This document shows positions 11,115 to 23,129 of a stretch of DNA of 64,000 nucleotides, in pieces. Source of the DNA: Trachythela sp. YZ-2020 (Eukaryota; Cnidaria; Anthozoa; Malacalcyonacea; Clavulariidae); contig JADLSH010000236.1 of NCBI GenBank assembly GCA_016169945.1, forward strand, positions 2,714,001 to 2,778,000, written 5' to 3'. Made by a program: the position numbers and the translations under genes. Under the pieces are notes generated by a model. That model saw nothing but the letters and a program-made list of their open reading frames with translations. It was not told the DNA's origin and did no database searches. Position 1 is the first letter of the stretch; each line of letters begins with the position of its first letter.

Positions 11115-11495
11115 GGGTCTTCATGTAGCCCTACACGAAATGTATATTTAACCCCAACCCCCACCCTAACCACAATCCTAATCCTAACCCCAATCCTAAC
11201 CCCAATCCTAACTCCAATCATAACCCCAATCCTAACCCCAATCCTAACCCCAATCCTAACCCCAATCCTAACCCTAATCCTAACCCCAATCCTAACCCCC
11301 ATCCTAACCCCAATCCTAACCCCAATCCTAACCATAATCCTAATCCTAACCCTAATCCTAACCCCAATCCTAACCCCAATCCTAACCCCAATCCTAACCC
11401 CAATCCTAACCCCAATCCTAACCCTAATCCTAACCCCAATCCTAACCCTATATTTAATCACAGACATAATTCGTGTAGGGCTACATAAAGACTCA
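11115..11495. mobile_element. small TIR element containing a telomere-like minisatellite
   Basis: The flanks are inverted copies: 'atgtagccctacacgaaatg' at about 11122 and 'ttcgtgtagggctacat' at about 11470. Between them are about 24 copies of a 12-bp unit, CCTAACCCCAAT, with variants CCTAACCCTAAT. The short TIRs around a tandem array suggest a non-autonomous DNA transposon that captured or expanded the array. Translations of the array (Leu-Gly or Arg-Ile-Gly-Val repeats) are artefacts. Confidence 0.6.
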
Positions 11496-11499
11496 ACCT

Positions 11500-12650
11500 T
11501 TATTTATTTGTTATGAAATACTAGGCTTGTACTTTTGAAGATTTAATACACTTCCTTGTTTACACTACAGTCAATATACCCTGAAGTGCGCCGCTTCGTA
11601 TGTAAGTGTCAAGTTTATCCGCATAAACCGCAGTTATATTCGCCCAACTAGTTCAACTTCATGATCAAGGATAAATTTAGATTGATTTCAACTCTGAGTA
11701 TACATAGAAAAGACAAACTAAATTGTGAAAATTACTCTGCTATAAAAGTATAGATATACTCTTTCCGATATAAAATATATTAATTATTTTCCCTGTACTC
11801 TGTAGTATAGCTGCTCTCGATCGCAGGAGACAGTTGATTTAATTCTATAAGCCAAAAATAAGCTCCGTTAATACAATAAATTACATTATTATTTATTTAA
11901 AAAATTCCTGGTTTCTGATTGGCTAACAGCCAACTGTGAAATCGTCATATCAACTCAACAACCTCGTGTCTAGGCTCTTTACGCGGCGACAGTTTGCCAA
12001 ATATTGTCAAGCGAGTCAATATGATAATTATTGACGCGTCAATATGCAACTGACGCTGCAAGCGACGGGGAATATTATGCAACTTCTTTGTTGACCTCGC
12101 GCATTTCGTAATTCTTGACTGTCTAGCACGCAATATATTTTTAATTTTTTAAATAAATAATAAAACAATTATTGAACTCGTTCAATAATTGCTAAATAAT
12201 ATTTATTATTAGTATATTCGCATGCATGTACTGAAACATATACTTCAGAGTCAGGAGTACTAGTTATTAACAGGCTGCGTGCAAAACAATTACATTTGTT
12301 TGTATACTGTACATTTATTAATTTAACATAGCCACAGACGCAATGCAGTCTTGAAACTTTGCACTATCCTTAGGATCTCTGAGTTTTTCCTCGGCTTGAA
12401 GTTCAGTCGTCCCATCCGTCTTTCTCTTCAGCATGTTTACATTCGTAATGATAACTGTTTCTTTTCTTTTCTTTTTAAAGAATCCAATAGTGTATCCAAA
12501 CGGCCCTTTAATGTATCAAAAAACTTGAGCTCATTTGATCTCCATGATTTCACATTTCTATCTTTGTCAAATAAATTAGCACGCAATCCAATTACCTAGG
12601 TATATTCTGTAGTGTCTGTGTCACAGAGTCAATTAATTTTTCAAGGCACT
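11500..12650. other. AT-rich unassigned stretch
   Basis: No gene was recognised. A short dyad, 'caattattgaactcgttcaataattg', lies near 12168-12193, and a 'tctgattggctaacagcc' motif near 11915 resembles the core of other inverted repeats in this window. Confidence 0.35.
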
Positions 12651-12734
12651 GGGATTGTCCACGTTGGACAGTGCCGATGGAAGCAAATTGTTATTGGGGA
12701 TGGGGGGGGAGGCAACCTAAGGGGGTCTGGGGAC

Positions 12735-12890
12735 ATGCTTCCCTAGTCTCAGAAGTGCATTTTCCGTGTTTACTGAGAGGAATTTTTATCATAATTGTGA
12801 AGTTTTTACACCTCAGCTTTCAAGATTTTGTAACACACTTTTTAAGTTTTTACAACCTCATCCCCAAGTTTTGAAATAGCATTCACTCCG
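12735..12890 (+). repeat. dispersed repeat, inverted copy of 235-400
   Basis: Reverse complement of the block at 235-400 ('ctcagaagtgcattttccg' to 'acaacctcatccccaag'). No ends or target duplications were identified. Confidence 0.55.
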
Positions 12891-13059
12891 TGTACACTGA
12901 ATTACAAGCATCAATGAATTGGTTTTGTTCCTATTGATATACTCCCAATGTCAAAGTAACGACAAACTATTACAGGTATGTTGATTGTTTTTGGCTTTAC
13001 AAGAAAATAGTTTGTTTTTTTAAAGTTTGTTTGAGATTTTATTTACCCACAAAAAATAT

Positions 13060-13575
13060 TTACAAGAATTGAATAATTAATAGAATAGTATAACAGGCTA
13101 GGGACCTCTGGAAATCCTGTTGGACTTTTATGACGAGGCCCAATTTAAAACAATTTTCCTTTGCACATTTAGTAACTTTTGTAACCTTGTTGGGTATGTG
13201 TTTCCCCAAACTAGATTTCCGTACGTGAGGTATGGATAATGCATAATTGAAATAAATTTCCAATTAATGCATAATAAATAAATTTCGAAGTGTTTTTATG
13301 TCTTAATTTTGCAATCAGACCCGCAGATTTAATTATATTTTTCAGAACTGAGCTGATGTCGTTCGTCCATGTCAACTCTTGATCAATTAATACACCTAAG
13401 AACTTTATACAAGGTACTTGTTCAACTACATCATTATTTATTTTTACTATGATTTCTTGACCCTGTGACTTATTTTTTGATTTAAAAATCACTAAATTTG
13501 TTTTGGATGCGTTGATTGATAATTTATTGGCGTTAAGCCATTGCACTACTTCATTCATCAGATCAGAAATCAAGT
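13060..13575 (-). mobile_element. LINE reverse transcriptase fragment
   Basis: On the minus strand, 13573-13211 encodes the region after the catalytic palm of a non-LTR reverse transcriptase: LNANKLSINASKTNLVIFKS, then IKFLGVLIDQELTW and a short C-terminal part. It is truncated on both sides and lacks the FADD box. It resembles the LINE at 15.3-17.5 kb in its 'NKLSINASKTN' and 'FLGVLID' motifs. Confidence 0.75.
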
Positions 13576-13859
13576 GACGGTCGTGGTGGACCCCTCGATC
13601 GAGAGCAAATTATATATTTATGTCTATATTCCTTTATACAGGATAGATAAATTTTCACAAAATTCGTCTTTTCAATGTATACTCCAGAGTTGAAGTAAAA
13701 CTTGAAGATGAATTAGTTAGACAAGCGAACAAAAAGCGAACTATATAACAACAAGGTTGACTATATAAATGTCAAATCAAATTGCATGTTATTTATACAC
13801 TGACACTGTACAGGTATACTGTATATTAAATGTGTCTGACTGTAGATCATGATTTATAG

Positions 13860-14675
13860 TGCCCTGGTTCCAGAGGCTCTTAATAAAGAACGGCGAGGCT
13901 CTTAAAGAACGGCGAGGCGAAATAAATACGAGGCGGAGGAGCCATGGTCAAATCGATTGCGAATCTCACTTCCATACTTAATTAGGTTCAGAATCTGAAC
14001 CTCGTATGTGATTGGCTGTTTGTAAAAACATCTCAAACCGGTTTGGAAAATAAACAAACGTTGTACTCAGGGCATATTTTAAGGTTTCTAAGTGGGGGGC
14101 CATTTGTGAAAAAGGGCCCTTAATCTGAGTGCTGAAGGCGCGAGCCCTGTAGGGGTCCGGGGGAGTTTTTTCCCAGGAAAATTTTGAAATCTGGAGCTCT
14201 GAAATTGCCAAGCCAATAGTATTTCAATGTTTTAACTAAAACTTTAAAAATGTCTAACTATATAAGCCATAAAAACAATATTTCGTTAAACACAGACAAC
14301 TCATTTACTCTGTAAACGACCCAATGTATAAAGGGCCCAGGGAGTGGGGGGCCAATTTTGTGTGAGTGGGGGGCCATCAAGAGGGCCTGGGGGCCAAGTG
14401 GCCCCCCAGTATATATATGTTAAAATATGCCTAGGTTGTACTAATTTTAAACACACAAAGGCTATAATTAGTGAATGTTTGTTTATTTTCCAAACCGGTA
14501 GGACATGTTTTTACAAACAGCCAATCACATGCGACGGAGGTTCAGATTCTGAACCTAATTAAGTGTGGAAGTGAGATTCGCAATCGATTTGACCAGAGGC
14601 TCTTTCGCCTCGTATTTATTTCGCCTCGCCGTTATTTTGCCTCGCCGTTCTTTAAGAGCCTCTGGAACCAGGGTA
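13860..14675. mobile_element. TIR transposon (816 bp), Mutator-like, 9-bp target duplication
   Basis: Long imperfect inverted arms start TGCCCTGGTTCCAGAGGCTC and end in the complement of TACCCTGGTTCCAGAGGCTC. They extend about 200 bp and contain GGCGAGGCGAAATAAATACG-like repeats. The direct repeat GATTTATAG flanks it at 13851-13859 and 14676-14684. The interior (14070-14420) is G-rich and has no convincing ORF. It is non-autonomous. Confidence 0.85.
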
Positions 14676-14689
14676 GATTTATAGCTACA

Positions 14690-15190
14690 TGAATTTAATA
14701 ACTATTATAGTAAAATATTTCTCTAAAGAAAATAGATACAATTAATACAAAATGTTTTATGTAGAGAATTAATGAGTATAAGTGCGGTCCATGCGGATAA
14801 ATTTGCGTATGAAGCGACAAGACCGCAAGACTACACGGCACACTTCCTCAGGACACATTTAAAAGAATGTATCAAAAAAGTTTTTATTATAAAGAAGGAA
14901 TTAGTGTTTAAATCTTCAAGAATAAAAATACAATTATTTTATAACCTATCTATTGCATTCGCATGAACAGATATGTCAGAGTTTCATAAACTGCCCAGAG
15001 ACGTAGCCAGAGGGGGGGGGGGGGGGGCGCCTCGTGCCTCAGATTAATTGAGCATAGCCATAGACCATAGTCGTACACTGAAATAGAATATCGTTACAAC
15101 TGCAACCCAAATAATATATGCCAATCCTAAATGCTAAATTTCGGCACACACTCATACGTCGCCATGTTTATTTTATATGCGCATCAATTT
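14690..15190. other. unassigned stretch with poly-G tract
   Basis: No gene was recognised. A G homopolymer of about 15 bases lies near 15013-15027. Confidence 0.4.
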
Positions 15191-15329
15191 GCAGTCCTCA
15201 CCAGGGCTCTCAGAACGGAATTCCAAATTTTCCTTAGACTCAGCGGTAAAAATTCTTAAGTCGACAAAAATTGCCTTAGACTCGGTCTAGTTTTTTTTTC
15301 ATTGGTCTTTTCCCATGTACAATAAATTT

Positions 15330-17515
15330 ACTTAAAATATTACAATAATTTCTAAAAATCTTGGGCAAGAGACCTACTAGAAATCTTTGCAGACTTTTTA
15401 TTTAGGCCCCTAGTTGTGTTCAATTGTGTTAGATTACATAAACAATTATTTACAGTCAATTCGGATAAATATGGAAAAACCAGAATAATGTTTAGAAGAA
15501 TACATATATATACAAGAAAGAAAAAGAAGGTGGGAGTGTTCTCATTATACGTCAAGTGAATATTATAGTATTGTAGATGTATTTAAATTTTTATATATCA
15601 CGTACATATAATGCGTTTTATGGTTTGTCTTATATATTAACTGGTATAGTTGTGTGTAGCAAAAAATGTTGCTTAATTTGCTTTTTGAAGATGTTGTAGG
15701 AGTTTATCCCATTAAGTTTTGTTTCTAACGAATTCCATACATCGGCAACTCCTTTATTTGAGAGAGTGTGTTCTACATAATTTGTCCTATCAGTGTAACA
15801 TTTGTGAAGTTTTGATGCATTTCTCGTGTTATGTTCATGAATTTCAGGGCTCAAAATAACGGCCGGTCAACGGTCAATGACCGGCCAAAAATGCCTGTTG
15901 ACCGGTCAGTTTTAAACCTCGCCGGTCATGTTGACCGGCCACATTTTCATGCCTTCCGCTAGAATTTTAAATCCTTATGATAAAGATTTCCCTGAAAGCA
16001 CTACAGTATCACTGATAACGTTGCCTATTCACCTAAATACACGGTGATTGCTGAGAGTTTAGAACGTCACTGTGAAACAATAAAAAATTTTGCGCATGCT
16101 CTGTGACTCGAAAATGATCGCTATAATCTTGACCGTCGCGGCTAACTTTTTGTACGTATGACAGTAGAACTGTATTCTACTTTCTGTGCGGCCGTCAAGT
16201 TTTTAACCAATCACATTTCACGAAAGTATAAACACGTACGTGCGTGCAATTGTGCGTACGTACGTGCAAGTGGAGGCCGGCCTTTAGTATATGCGTATTA
16301 GTGACCGGTCAAAACCAGATTTTGACCGAGCTAAAATCAAGCTGACCGGTCATTTTGACCGGAGACCTATCGGGCGCTATTTTGAGCCCTGAAGAAAGTA
16401 ATTTTTAAAAAGATCTGGTAAATTACCAAGGTGGTGGTATCGAAACATAAATAAGGCAGTTAAATAGTCATTTATTTTGAAGATGTCTAGGATATTTAAT
16501 TCTTTGAAAATTGGCTCACTATGTTCTAAATAAGATTTGAATGTCATTAGGCGTACAATTTTTTTTTGTGTATTCATTATTTTTGAATTCGACTTTTGTA
16601 AGTATTACCCCATGTTAGGTTGCCATATATCAAGTATGGATAGACCAACGCATAATATATTAGTTTTAAGGCATTTCAGTTTATGAAATGTCGTACTTTA
16701 GCTATTATATACCAGCAGCTCTAATTATTTTCTTTGTTACCTTAGTTATATGATCTTTCCAGGTCAAACATTCGTCAATGATAATGCCAAGGAAGGTTGT
16801 ACTTTTAACTTGTTCAATATCTTTGCCATTTATACTAATTTTTATGGTTTGTTTCGGTTTTTTATTTGAAGATCTGAATAAAATTACTTTTGTTTTAGTA
16901 GTGTTTAGAGTTAATTTATTTACATTTAACCATTCAGCGACTTTATCAATTTCTGTTTGTATAGTATTATTGAGTGTTTCTAGACACTTGTTACTGTAAA
17001 ATATATTAGTGTCATCTGCAAATAATATAAAAGAAGCTAATTTACTGCAATTTTCAATATCATTTATATAGAGCAGAAATGGAATTGGTCCAAGAATTGA
17101 CCCCTGCAGGACGCCACTTCTAATTACCATTTCGTTTGACTTAACTTGGTTGTATTTAACCATTTTTTTTCTGTTTTTAAATAATATTGAAACCATAATT
17201 GAGCTATTCCCCGTATACCATAGTGTTCAAGTTTTTGGATCAGAATCCTGTGATTAATTGTGTCAAACGCTTTTGACAAGTCGAGGAAAATACCTATTGT
17301 GTATTCTCCCTTATCGATTGCAAGCTCAGTGGATCTATTTATTTTCCGTAAAGCCATACTGATTCTGTGTTAATATGTTATTTTTTTCTATGTGGTTAAT
17401 TAATCTCTGATACATAAGCTTTTCTAACAATTTAGAAAAACAAGTGAGAACAGATATGGGTCGATAATTTAATAGTTTCCGAGGAACACTCCAGTTGCGC
17501 GCGATCATCGGCTCA
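15330..17515 (-). mobile_element. LINE fragment inside the hAT-like element
   Basis: Minus-strand reverse transcriptase from high to low coordinates. 17357-17196 carries IGIFLDLSKAFDTINHRIL. 17196-16705 carries GVLQGSILGPIPFLLYIND, then ILFADDTN (the catalytic Asp-Asp box), LNVNKLTLNTTKTK and FLGIIIDECLTW. 16577-16392 and 15844-15630 carry the C-terminal domain (MNTQKKIVRLMTF, then EIHEHNTRNAS). The C-terminal domain is split by the small element at 15845-16391. Frame breaks near 17196 show it is inactive. The endonuclease part is missing. Confidence 0.8.
15845..16391. mobile_element. small hAT-like MITE (547 bp) inside the LINE
   Basis: The ends are CAGGGCTCAAAATA and its complement TATTTTGAGCCCTG. 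The interior has repeated 'gaccggtca/tgaccggcc' motifs near both ends. It interrupts the LINE C-terminal domain. The bases on either side (tgaattt and aagaaag) do not form an obvious 8-bp duplication, so the assignment rests on the terminal sequence. Confidence 0.65.
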
Positions 17516-17964
17516 ATTGGCGCAAAAATATGTAAATAACTTTTTTACATCGGAAAATGGCGAATTCTGAATTTTCTGATTATGAATTTAGCAATAAAAC
17601 AGAGAGTCAGAGTCACTCATAGACGATCAGCGAAGTCTCCTTAAAACTAATAGAAATTTAAGTCTCCTTAAAAACTAATAAAAAGGTCAAAATTTCCTCA
17701 GTTTAAGGAAATTTCCTTAAAAATGAGAGCCCTGGTCCTCACAAAAATTCGTGCTACGGGGGGTGAAATAGCCCGGATCCTCATTGGCGAAAGGAAAATT
17801 CATTACGATATGAAATATATTATAGGGCCGATTAGGCGGGTAATTTATCAACCTTTCCCAACGTTCCCATTAAACAGACAGAAAAACAATATGAAACGCG
17901 CAACTGTAGCTAAAAATAATAATTTTTCAATGTTTGAAAAAGTTATAATAAGCCCTTGAATTAT

Positions 17965-18115
17965 AACCTAATAGAGAACATCAAGTGTGAGCTCCCCCTG
18001 GATTGTTTACTCTATACATCCATCTATGCCACTTATGTGAATTTTTGCCCTGTAATCACAATATTTGCAAAGTGAAACTTTGCACTAAAAAGGAAGAAAA
18101 AAAGAGGGTACAAGA
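17965..18115 (-). repeat. dispersed repeat, inverted copy of 10205-10375
   Basis: Reverse complement of the block at 10205-10375, ending in 'ggaagaaaaaaagaggg'. No coding content. Confidence 0.6.
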
Positions 18116-18510
18116 GAATAAAAGGAAAGCAGAAAAAGAGAAAGAAATTACAGATTGAAAAGTCAATTTTATAGCAGAAAATGACAGCCACAATCTGAAA
18201 TTGGCATTTATTTATTTATTTAGGTTTGCCTATAATTACTTAATCAATCAACACGTAAAACACAAACCATTCCTGTTCAACCCCAAAACGCGCAAACTTA
18301 ACGCCCCCTTGACATGCACCTTTGACCGTTAAAAACTAGGACGGTTTAAATTTTACAATCATATATCTTCATTTTAAAATAGTTTGAAATTTATGAGCAC
18401 AATATTGGAAAATACGGAAAATTGCTTAAAAGCTTGGCCTAGAGCTAGACAATACTTATCGAAACACAGCAAAAGCGCCAGGCCTCCACGTTTCAAGGTT
18501 GAACAAGAAG

Positions 18511-18552
18511 GTAACAACAACAACAACAACAAATAACAACAACAACAACAAC

Positions 18553-18587
<35 letters not shown>

Positions 18588-18634
18588 CAGCAGCAACAGC
18601 AACAGCAACAACAGCAACAGCAACAACAACAGTT
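18511..18634. repeat. (CAA)n/(GCA)n compound microsatellite
   Basis: Runs of AAC/CAA, then about twelve GCA units, then mixed CAGCAA units. It abuts the 3' end of a minus-strand LINE (on that strand it reads TTG/CTG), so it may have grown from that tail. Poly-Leu, poly-Ala and poly-Cys translations are artefacts. Confidence 0.85.
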
Positions 18635-20455
18635 TAAAACCAACAGTTTGGGCCCTTGAATATAGAAAACACATAACTAGACCTTAGACCTTCTGGCAGA
18701 GAGTTGTAAGTTCTTATTACTCTGATGAAGAAAGAGCGTTGGTATGTCAGCGTCTTACATTTGCGAGGACGGAAAGAGAGCACGTTGGTGTCAGCCGAGG
18801 TTCTAGTGAGCCTTGATGGGATAATTGGCTGCGTAAGGACTTCATTCGAGACAGTTATAATGTTGTTTATAGCTTTAAAGAAAAACATAATGTCAAGGTA
18901 CTCGTGCCAGTAGGTGATTGGTAGTAAGTCTAAGGAGATCAGTCTGTCTTTGTACGTTTCTGCGCACACGAAAGGTAACTTCAAAATGAACTTTGTAGCT
19001 CGTCGTTGGATGCGCTCTGTCCTCGTAATTAAGTCGATCGATTGTGGTGACCAGACTTGAGTGGCATAACCTAGCGTTGAGCGAACAATGGACAGGTACA
19101 GTGTGCGGCGTATCTTAACATCTGTAATTTCCGTTGCAGCCCTACGCAGGAAACCAAGCATCTTGTTTGCCTTTGCACAGCGATCGTGGGTATGGTAAGA
19201 CCAGTTTAACGTGTCCGTGATCCATATGCCTAAATCTTTTTCTTTTTCGGTGACCACCAGGGATTTGCTATTGATCTTGTACTCGTGTTTGATAGGATTC
19301 TTTTTCCTTGTTACACGCTGACATTTACATTTGTCTTGGTTGAAGACAAGGCCTGAAGATGATGACCAGTTCTCCAAACTACTCAGGTCACTTTGTAAGG
19401 AGATAGCATCGGAAGTTGAATCAATTTTCTTAAATAGTTTCGTGTCATCGGCGAAGGAGGCGATCTTGGAGTGCTCTACTACATCCGGCAGGTTGTTCGC
19501 GTATTGAACCTAATATTGAACCCTGTGGAACTCCTGATAGGACATGTCTCGCGGAGAATGTAGCTCCTAGCACAGTCACACGTTGCTTGCGATTTAATAA
19601 ATATGACTCAAACCAGCGAAGGAGTTTACCAGAGATGCCATAGACGTTCCTTAATTTGCTTATTAGATATTTATGGTGGACTTTGTCGAATGCCTTGGAC
19701 ATGTCCATATATAATACAACATCAGTTTGCTTGCCACTGTCCAAAAGTGAACCAATATAGTCAAGAACCTCTAATAGCTGAGTTGTACATGACTTCCCGG
19801 GAATATTTCTCAGGACACAACGTTCCAGTACTTTCGATATTATGGAAAGAAGGGAGATAGGTCTATAGTTCTCTACTTGGCTCTTATCGCCTTTCTTGTG
19901 TATCGGAACAATGTTTGCTAATTTCCATTCATTAGGTATTTCGCTACAACTTAACGACTTGTTGAAAAGCTGGGTGAGGGAAGGTGCAATCTGCCACGCT
20001 GATTATTTTAGAAGTCGAGGTGGAATTCCGTCAGGTCCAGTAGCCTTGGTGGTGTCTAGCTCTAATAGTGTTCTTGCGACTTCTTCTATTGTTAATTGGA
20101 GGTCTGACTGTCCTGAAATTGAAGATGGAAATGACGGTGGAGAGGACGGTGGAGAGGAACGTTCGACCAGGTTATCATGATCACTGTTGAAAACTGATGT
20201 GAAGTAGCGATTGAATAGATTGGCAATAGCAGTAGGAGTAGACACAGCACAAGGTTGTGATGAATCAGGTTTAGCGGCATTTCCCATTGACACAATGTCT
20301 GGAACACTTGATTGTTTATTGTTCAGCTTAAAGATTGACCAAAATCGAGAGAGTTGTAAAATATTTCACGACTTTCACGGACCATTTTCTTAACTTTGAC
20401 TCGTAGCTCTTTAAATTTAGCAAGAAGGGCGTCAGATGGAGATAATCTTAACTTC
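18635..20455 (-). mobile_element. LINE fragment (minus), reverse transcriptase with internal deletion
   Basis: From high to low coordinates: 20293-20003 is the linker and start of the reverse transcriptase (FNRYFTSVF, then TKATGPDGIPPRLLK). 19744-19445 holds VVLYMDMSKAFDKVHHKYLI and GVPQGSILG. 19440-18634 holds SFADDTKLF, then the thumb and C-terminal domain (ENWSSSSGLVFNQDKCKC, WSPQSIDLITRTERIQRRAT). Just after GVPQGSILG the expected GPLLFLLY stretch is missing and the frame shifts. A repeated 'ttcaata' at the join suggests a replication-slip deletion. No endonuclease is present. Confidence 0.8.
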
Positions 20456-20459
20456 TAAT

Positions 20460-22425
20460 TGTGCCAATTGAACCAAACGGGTAAATTGGTGCCACGATAT
20501 CACCTAAAACCTCTGGATTATTTGATTGGGAAGGGATCATTTGATCCAGATGCAATGAAACTTTGCACTAAAAAAGGCGGCGGAGTAGGAATTTTTATCT
20601 CAAATAATTTAAACTACGAACTGACCTAAATATAAACGAAGACAGAATAATTTAATCACTTTTCATTGAAATTATTTCAACAACTGGTAAAAATATTATC
20701 CTTGGTACTATCTATAGACCGCCAAGTGGTAATTTTGAAATGTTTGAAATAAACTAAATACAATACTAACCGAAGTTGACAAAACAAGGAAAATAACATA
20801 TTTGACAGGGGATTTTAACATTGATCTTTTGAAATCTGATGATTGCGAATATTCTAATAGATTTTGTGAGCATCTTTTTACCTCATCTTTTTATCCGCTG
20901 ATAAATAGACCAACTAGAATTACGCAGCATACAGCCACGTTAATTGATAACATCTTTACAAACAATCTTGAACAAATAGAATCTGGTGTAAATGGATTAA
21001 TTTTCTCAGATATTTCAGATCATCTCCCTATATTTCATATAGCTTCTTCATCCACAAATAAAAATAATCCAAAAAGAGGAAATGCACATTATAGAAGAAT
21101 GATCAACAAAGATAGTCTTGCTTCGTTTTTATTATCTGTGAAAAATATATCCTGGGAAAGTACTTTCGAAACCAACGACCCTTGTGAATCCTATACGAAT
21201 TTTCACAATAATTTGAAAGTAGCAATTGATAAATGTTTTCCCTTAGCAAAAATAAAAAAGAAAACTGTGGATCACACAAAAAGTCCCTGGATGGCAATTG
21301 GTACATTTAAATCTATATTCAAGAAAAATAAACTTTATAAAAATTTTCTAAAAAAGCCATCCTATAGAAATCACATAATAAAAACTGCAAAGAAGGTCTA
21401 TTATGAAACACAATTTCTTAAGTATAAAAATGATATTAAAAGGACATGGCAAACTATCAACGAAGTTCTTAACAGAAATAAAACCAGAACAAAACTACCT
21501 GATACTTTTTTCCAGAAGAATTCAAATAATAAAGTTACAAATCTCCTGGAAATTGCTAACAAATTTAACGAATATTTTGTGAAAATTGGTCCGCAACTAG
21601 CCAAAATAATTCCAAAAAATGATAACATAACATATGAAAGCTACCTTAATGGTAATTATGTTGAAAGTATGTTTATGGAACCTGTGACTGGATATGAGCT
21701 GCCAATTGAGATTAATAACTTAAGTGAAAATAAAAGTGCAGGACATGATGACATGAGCGTGAAAATGATAATGATGATCAGTGAAGAAATAATTAAACCT
21801 CTAACATATCTTTATAATTTATCATTTGAAACTGGAAAAATACCAAATTAAATAGCTTTAGTTACTCCTATTTTCAAAGCGAATGAAAATAATCTATTTG
21901 GAAACTATCTACCTATATCGGTATTAACTTGTTTTTCAAAACAAACGACTAATTAACTATGTTGAAACACATCGCATACTTTCAGAACATCAATTTGGTT
22001 TTAGAAAAAATAGATCAACTGAGCTATTCTTGAACTAACCGATAAGATATCCAAAGCAATAGATGAAGGTAAATATACTGTAGGTATTTTCCTTGATCTC
22101 TCTAAAGCCTTTGACACTGTCAATCATGAAATTCTTATTAAAAAAACTTCAACACTGTGGAATTAGAGGAATATGACTACAATGGTTTATAAATTATTTA
22201 TAGGAAAGAACTCAAATGATCAAATATAAACAACATAGGTCAACTGAAATTAGTGTTACGACTGGAGTCCCACAGGCCTCAATTCGTGGACCACCACTAT
22301 TTCTAATATACATCAATGACATTGAAAACTGCAGTAACATTATTTTTGTCTTATATGCCGATGATACAAATGCATTTTATTCAAATTCGTACTTAAAAAC
22401 GTTAGCTAATACTAATTTCGACACT
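20460..22425 (+). mobile_element. LINE fragment (plus), endonuclease plus partial reverse transcriptase
   Basis: The fragment starts in the apurinic endonuclease-like domain (about 20515-20635, GGGVGIFISNNLNYEL). It continues at 20802-21851 with TGDFNIDLLKS (catalytic Asp/Asn), LIDNIFTN, ISDHLPIF (catalytic Asp-His) and the linker to the reverse transcriptase. 21960-22190 holds FGFRKN-like and FLDLSKAFDTVNHEI segments with frame breaks. 22216-22425 holds VPQASIRGPPLFLIYINDI and VLYADDTN. It is truncated right after the YADD box. It belongs to the same family as the LINE at 15.3-17.5 kb and lies head-to-head with the previous LINE. Confidence 0.8.
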
Positions 22426-22764
22426 GATTTCAATATTTCCGGAAGATATCAGTTACTGCTAGCAGTGTTCGTATATTTTAATGTTTGTAAAGTATTTACT
22501 CAAACTCTGGAGCAATTTGAAATCGGAATATCGTGATAATAAATGAATATCCTCATAAAAACGCAAAAAGGTCACAATTTCGTCCCCACAGCCCCAATAT
22601 TCAAGCCTTTCACTAGTATTTTTGTGATTTCTGATTTCGAAATCATCTGATTTCTAGTTGATTTCAGTGATTTCTGAACCTGATTTCTGAGTCGAGTGTA
22701 CGTGATTTCTGCCGTGACGGACCCCACGCTCTCGATCGCACGAGTACGGAAGCGTATAAGTATA

Positions 22765-23125
22765 ATCCGAGATCCGAGTTGTAAAAGTCCGAGATCCGAA
22801 ATCCAAGTTGCAAAAGTCCGAGATCCGACTTGTAAAAGTCCGAAATCCGAGTTGCAAAAGTCCGAAATCCGAGTTGTAAAAGTCCGAGATCCCAAACCCG
22901 AGTTGCAAAAGTCCGAGATCCGAAATCCGAGTTGTAAAAGTCCGAGATCCGAGTTGCAAAAGTCCGAGATCCGAGTTGTAAAAGTCCGAGATCCGAGTTG
23001 CAAAAGTCCGAGATCCGAGTTGTAAAAGTCCGAGATCCGAGTTGCAAAAGTCCGAGATCCGAGTTGTAAAAGTCCGAGATCCGAAATCCGACTTGCAAAA
23101 GTCCGAGATCCGAAATCCGAGTTGT
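22765..23125. repeat. 22-bp minisatellite, alternating T/C variants
   Basis: About 15 copies of GAGATCCGAGTTGTAAAAGT plus CC, many alternating with a TTGCAAAA variant, and some units extended by 'cgaaatc'. The left flank 'acggaagcgtataagtat' also flanks the inverted copy at 29970-30115. ORFs on both strands (SRTFATRISD-type) are repeat translations. Confidence 0.85.
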
Positions 23126-23129
23126 ATTG

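Larger units (their letters stand above)
15202..17734. mobile_element. hAT-like element (2.5 kb) with 8-bp target duplication, carrying a LINE
   Basis: The termini are CAGGGCTCTCAG at the left and its complement, TGAGAGCCCTG, at the right. They are flanked by exact 8-bp direct repeats GTCCTCAC (15194-15201 and 17735-17742). CAGGG ends and 8-bp duplications are hAT hallmarks. The subterminal parts (15202-15330 and about 17520-17734) contain repeated 'tccttaaa' and 'gactcgg'-type motifs. The middle is a LINE rather than a transposase, so it is non-autonomous. Confidence 0.85.

Noticed and set aside
11108..11467. Long Leu-Gly / Arg-Ile-Gly-Val repeat ORFs
   Set aside because: They are translations of the 12-bp CCTAACCCCAAT array; open frames result from the repeat length being a multiple of three.
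11115..11495. Chromosome-end telomere
   Set aside because: Array is short, degenerate, 12-bp based and flanked on both sides by ordinary sequence.
18374..18687. Poly-Cys, poly-Leu, poly-Ala and poly-Asn ORFs
   Set aside because: Translations of the CAA/GCA microsatellite on both strands.
22765..23125. CRISPR-like array
   Set aside because: Units are contiguous with no unique spacers, in a eukaryotic genome.
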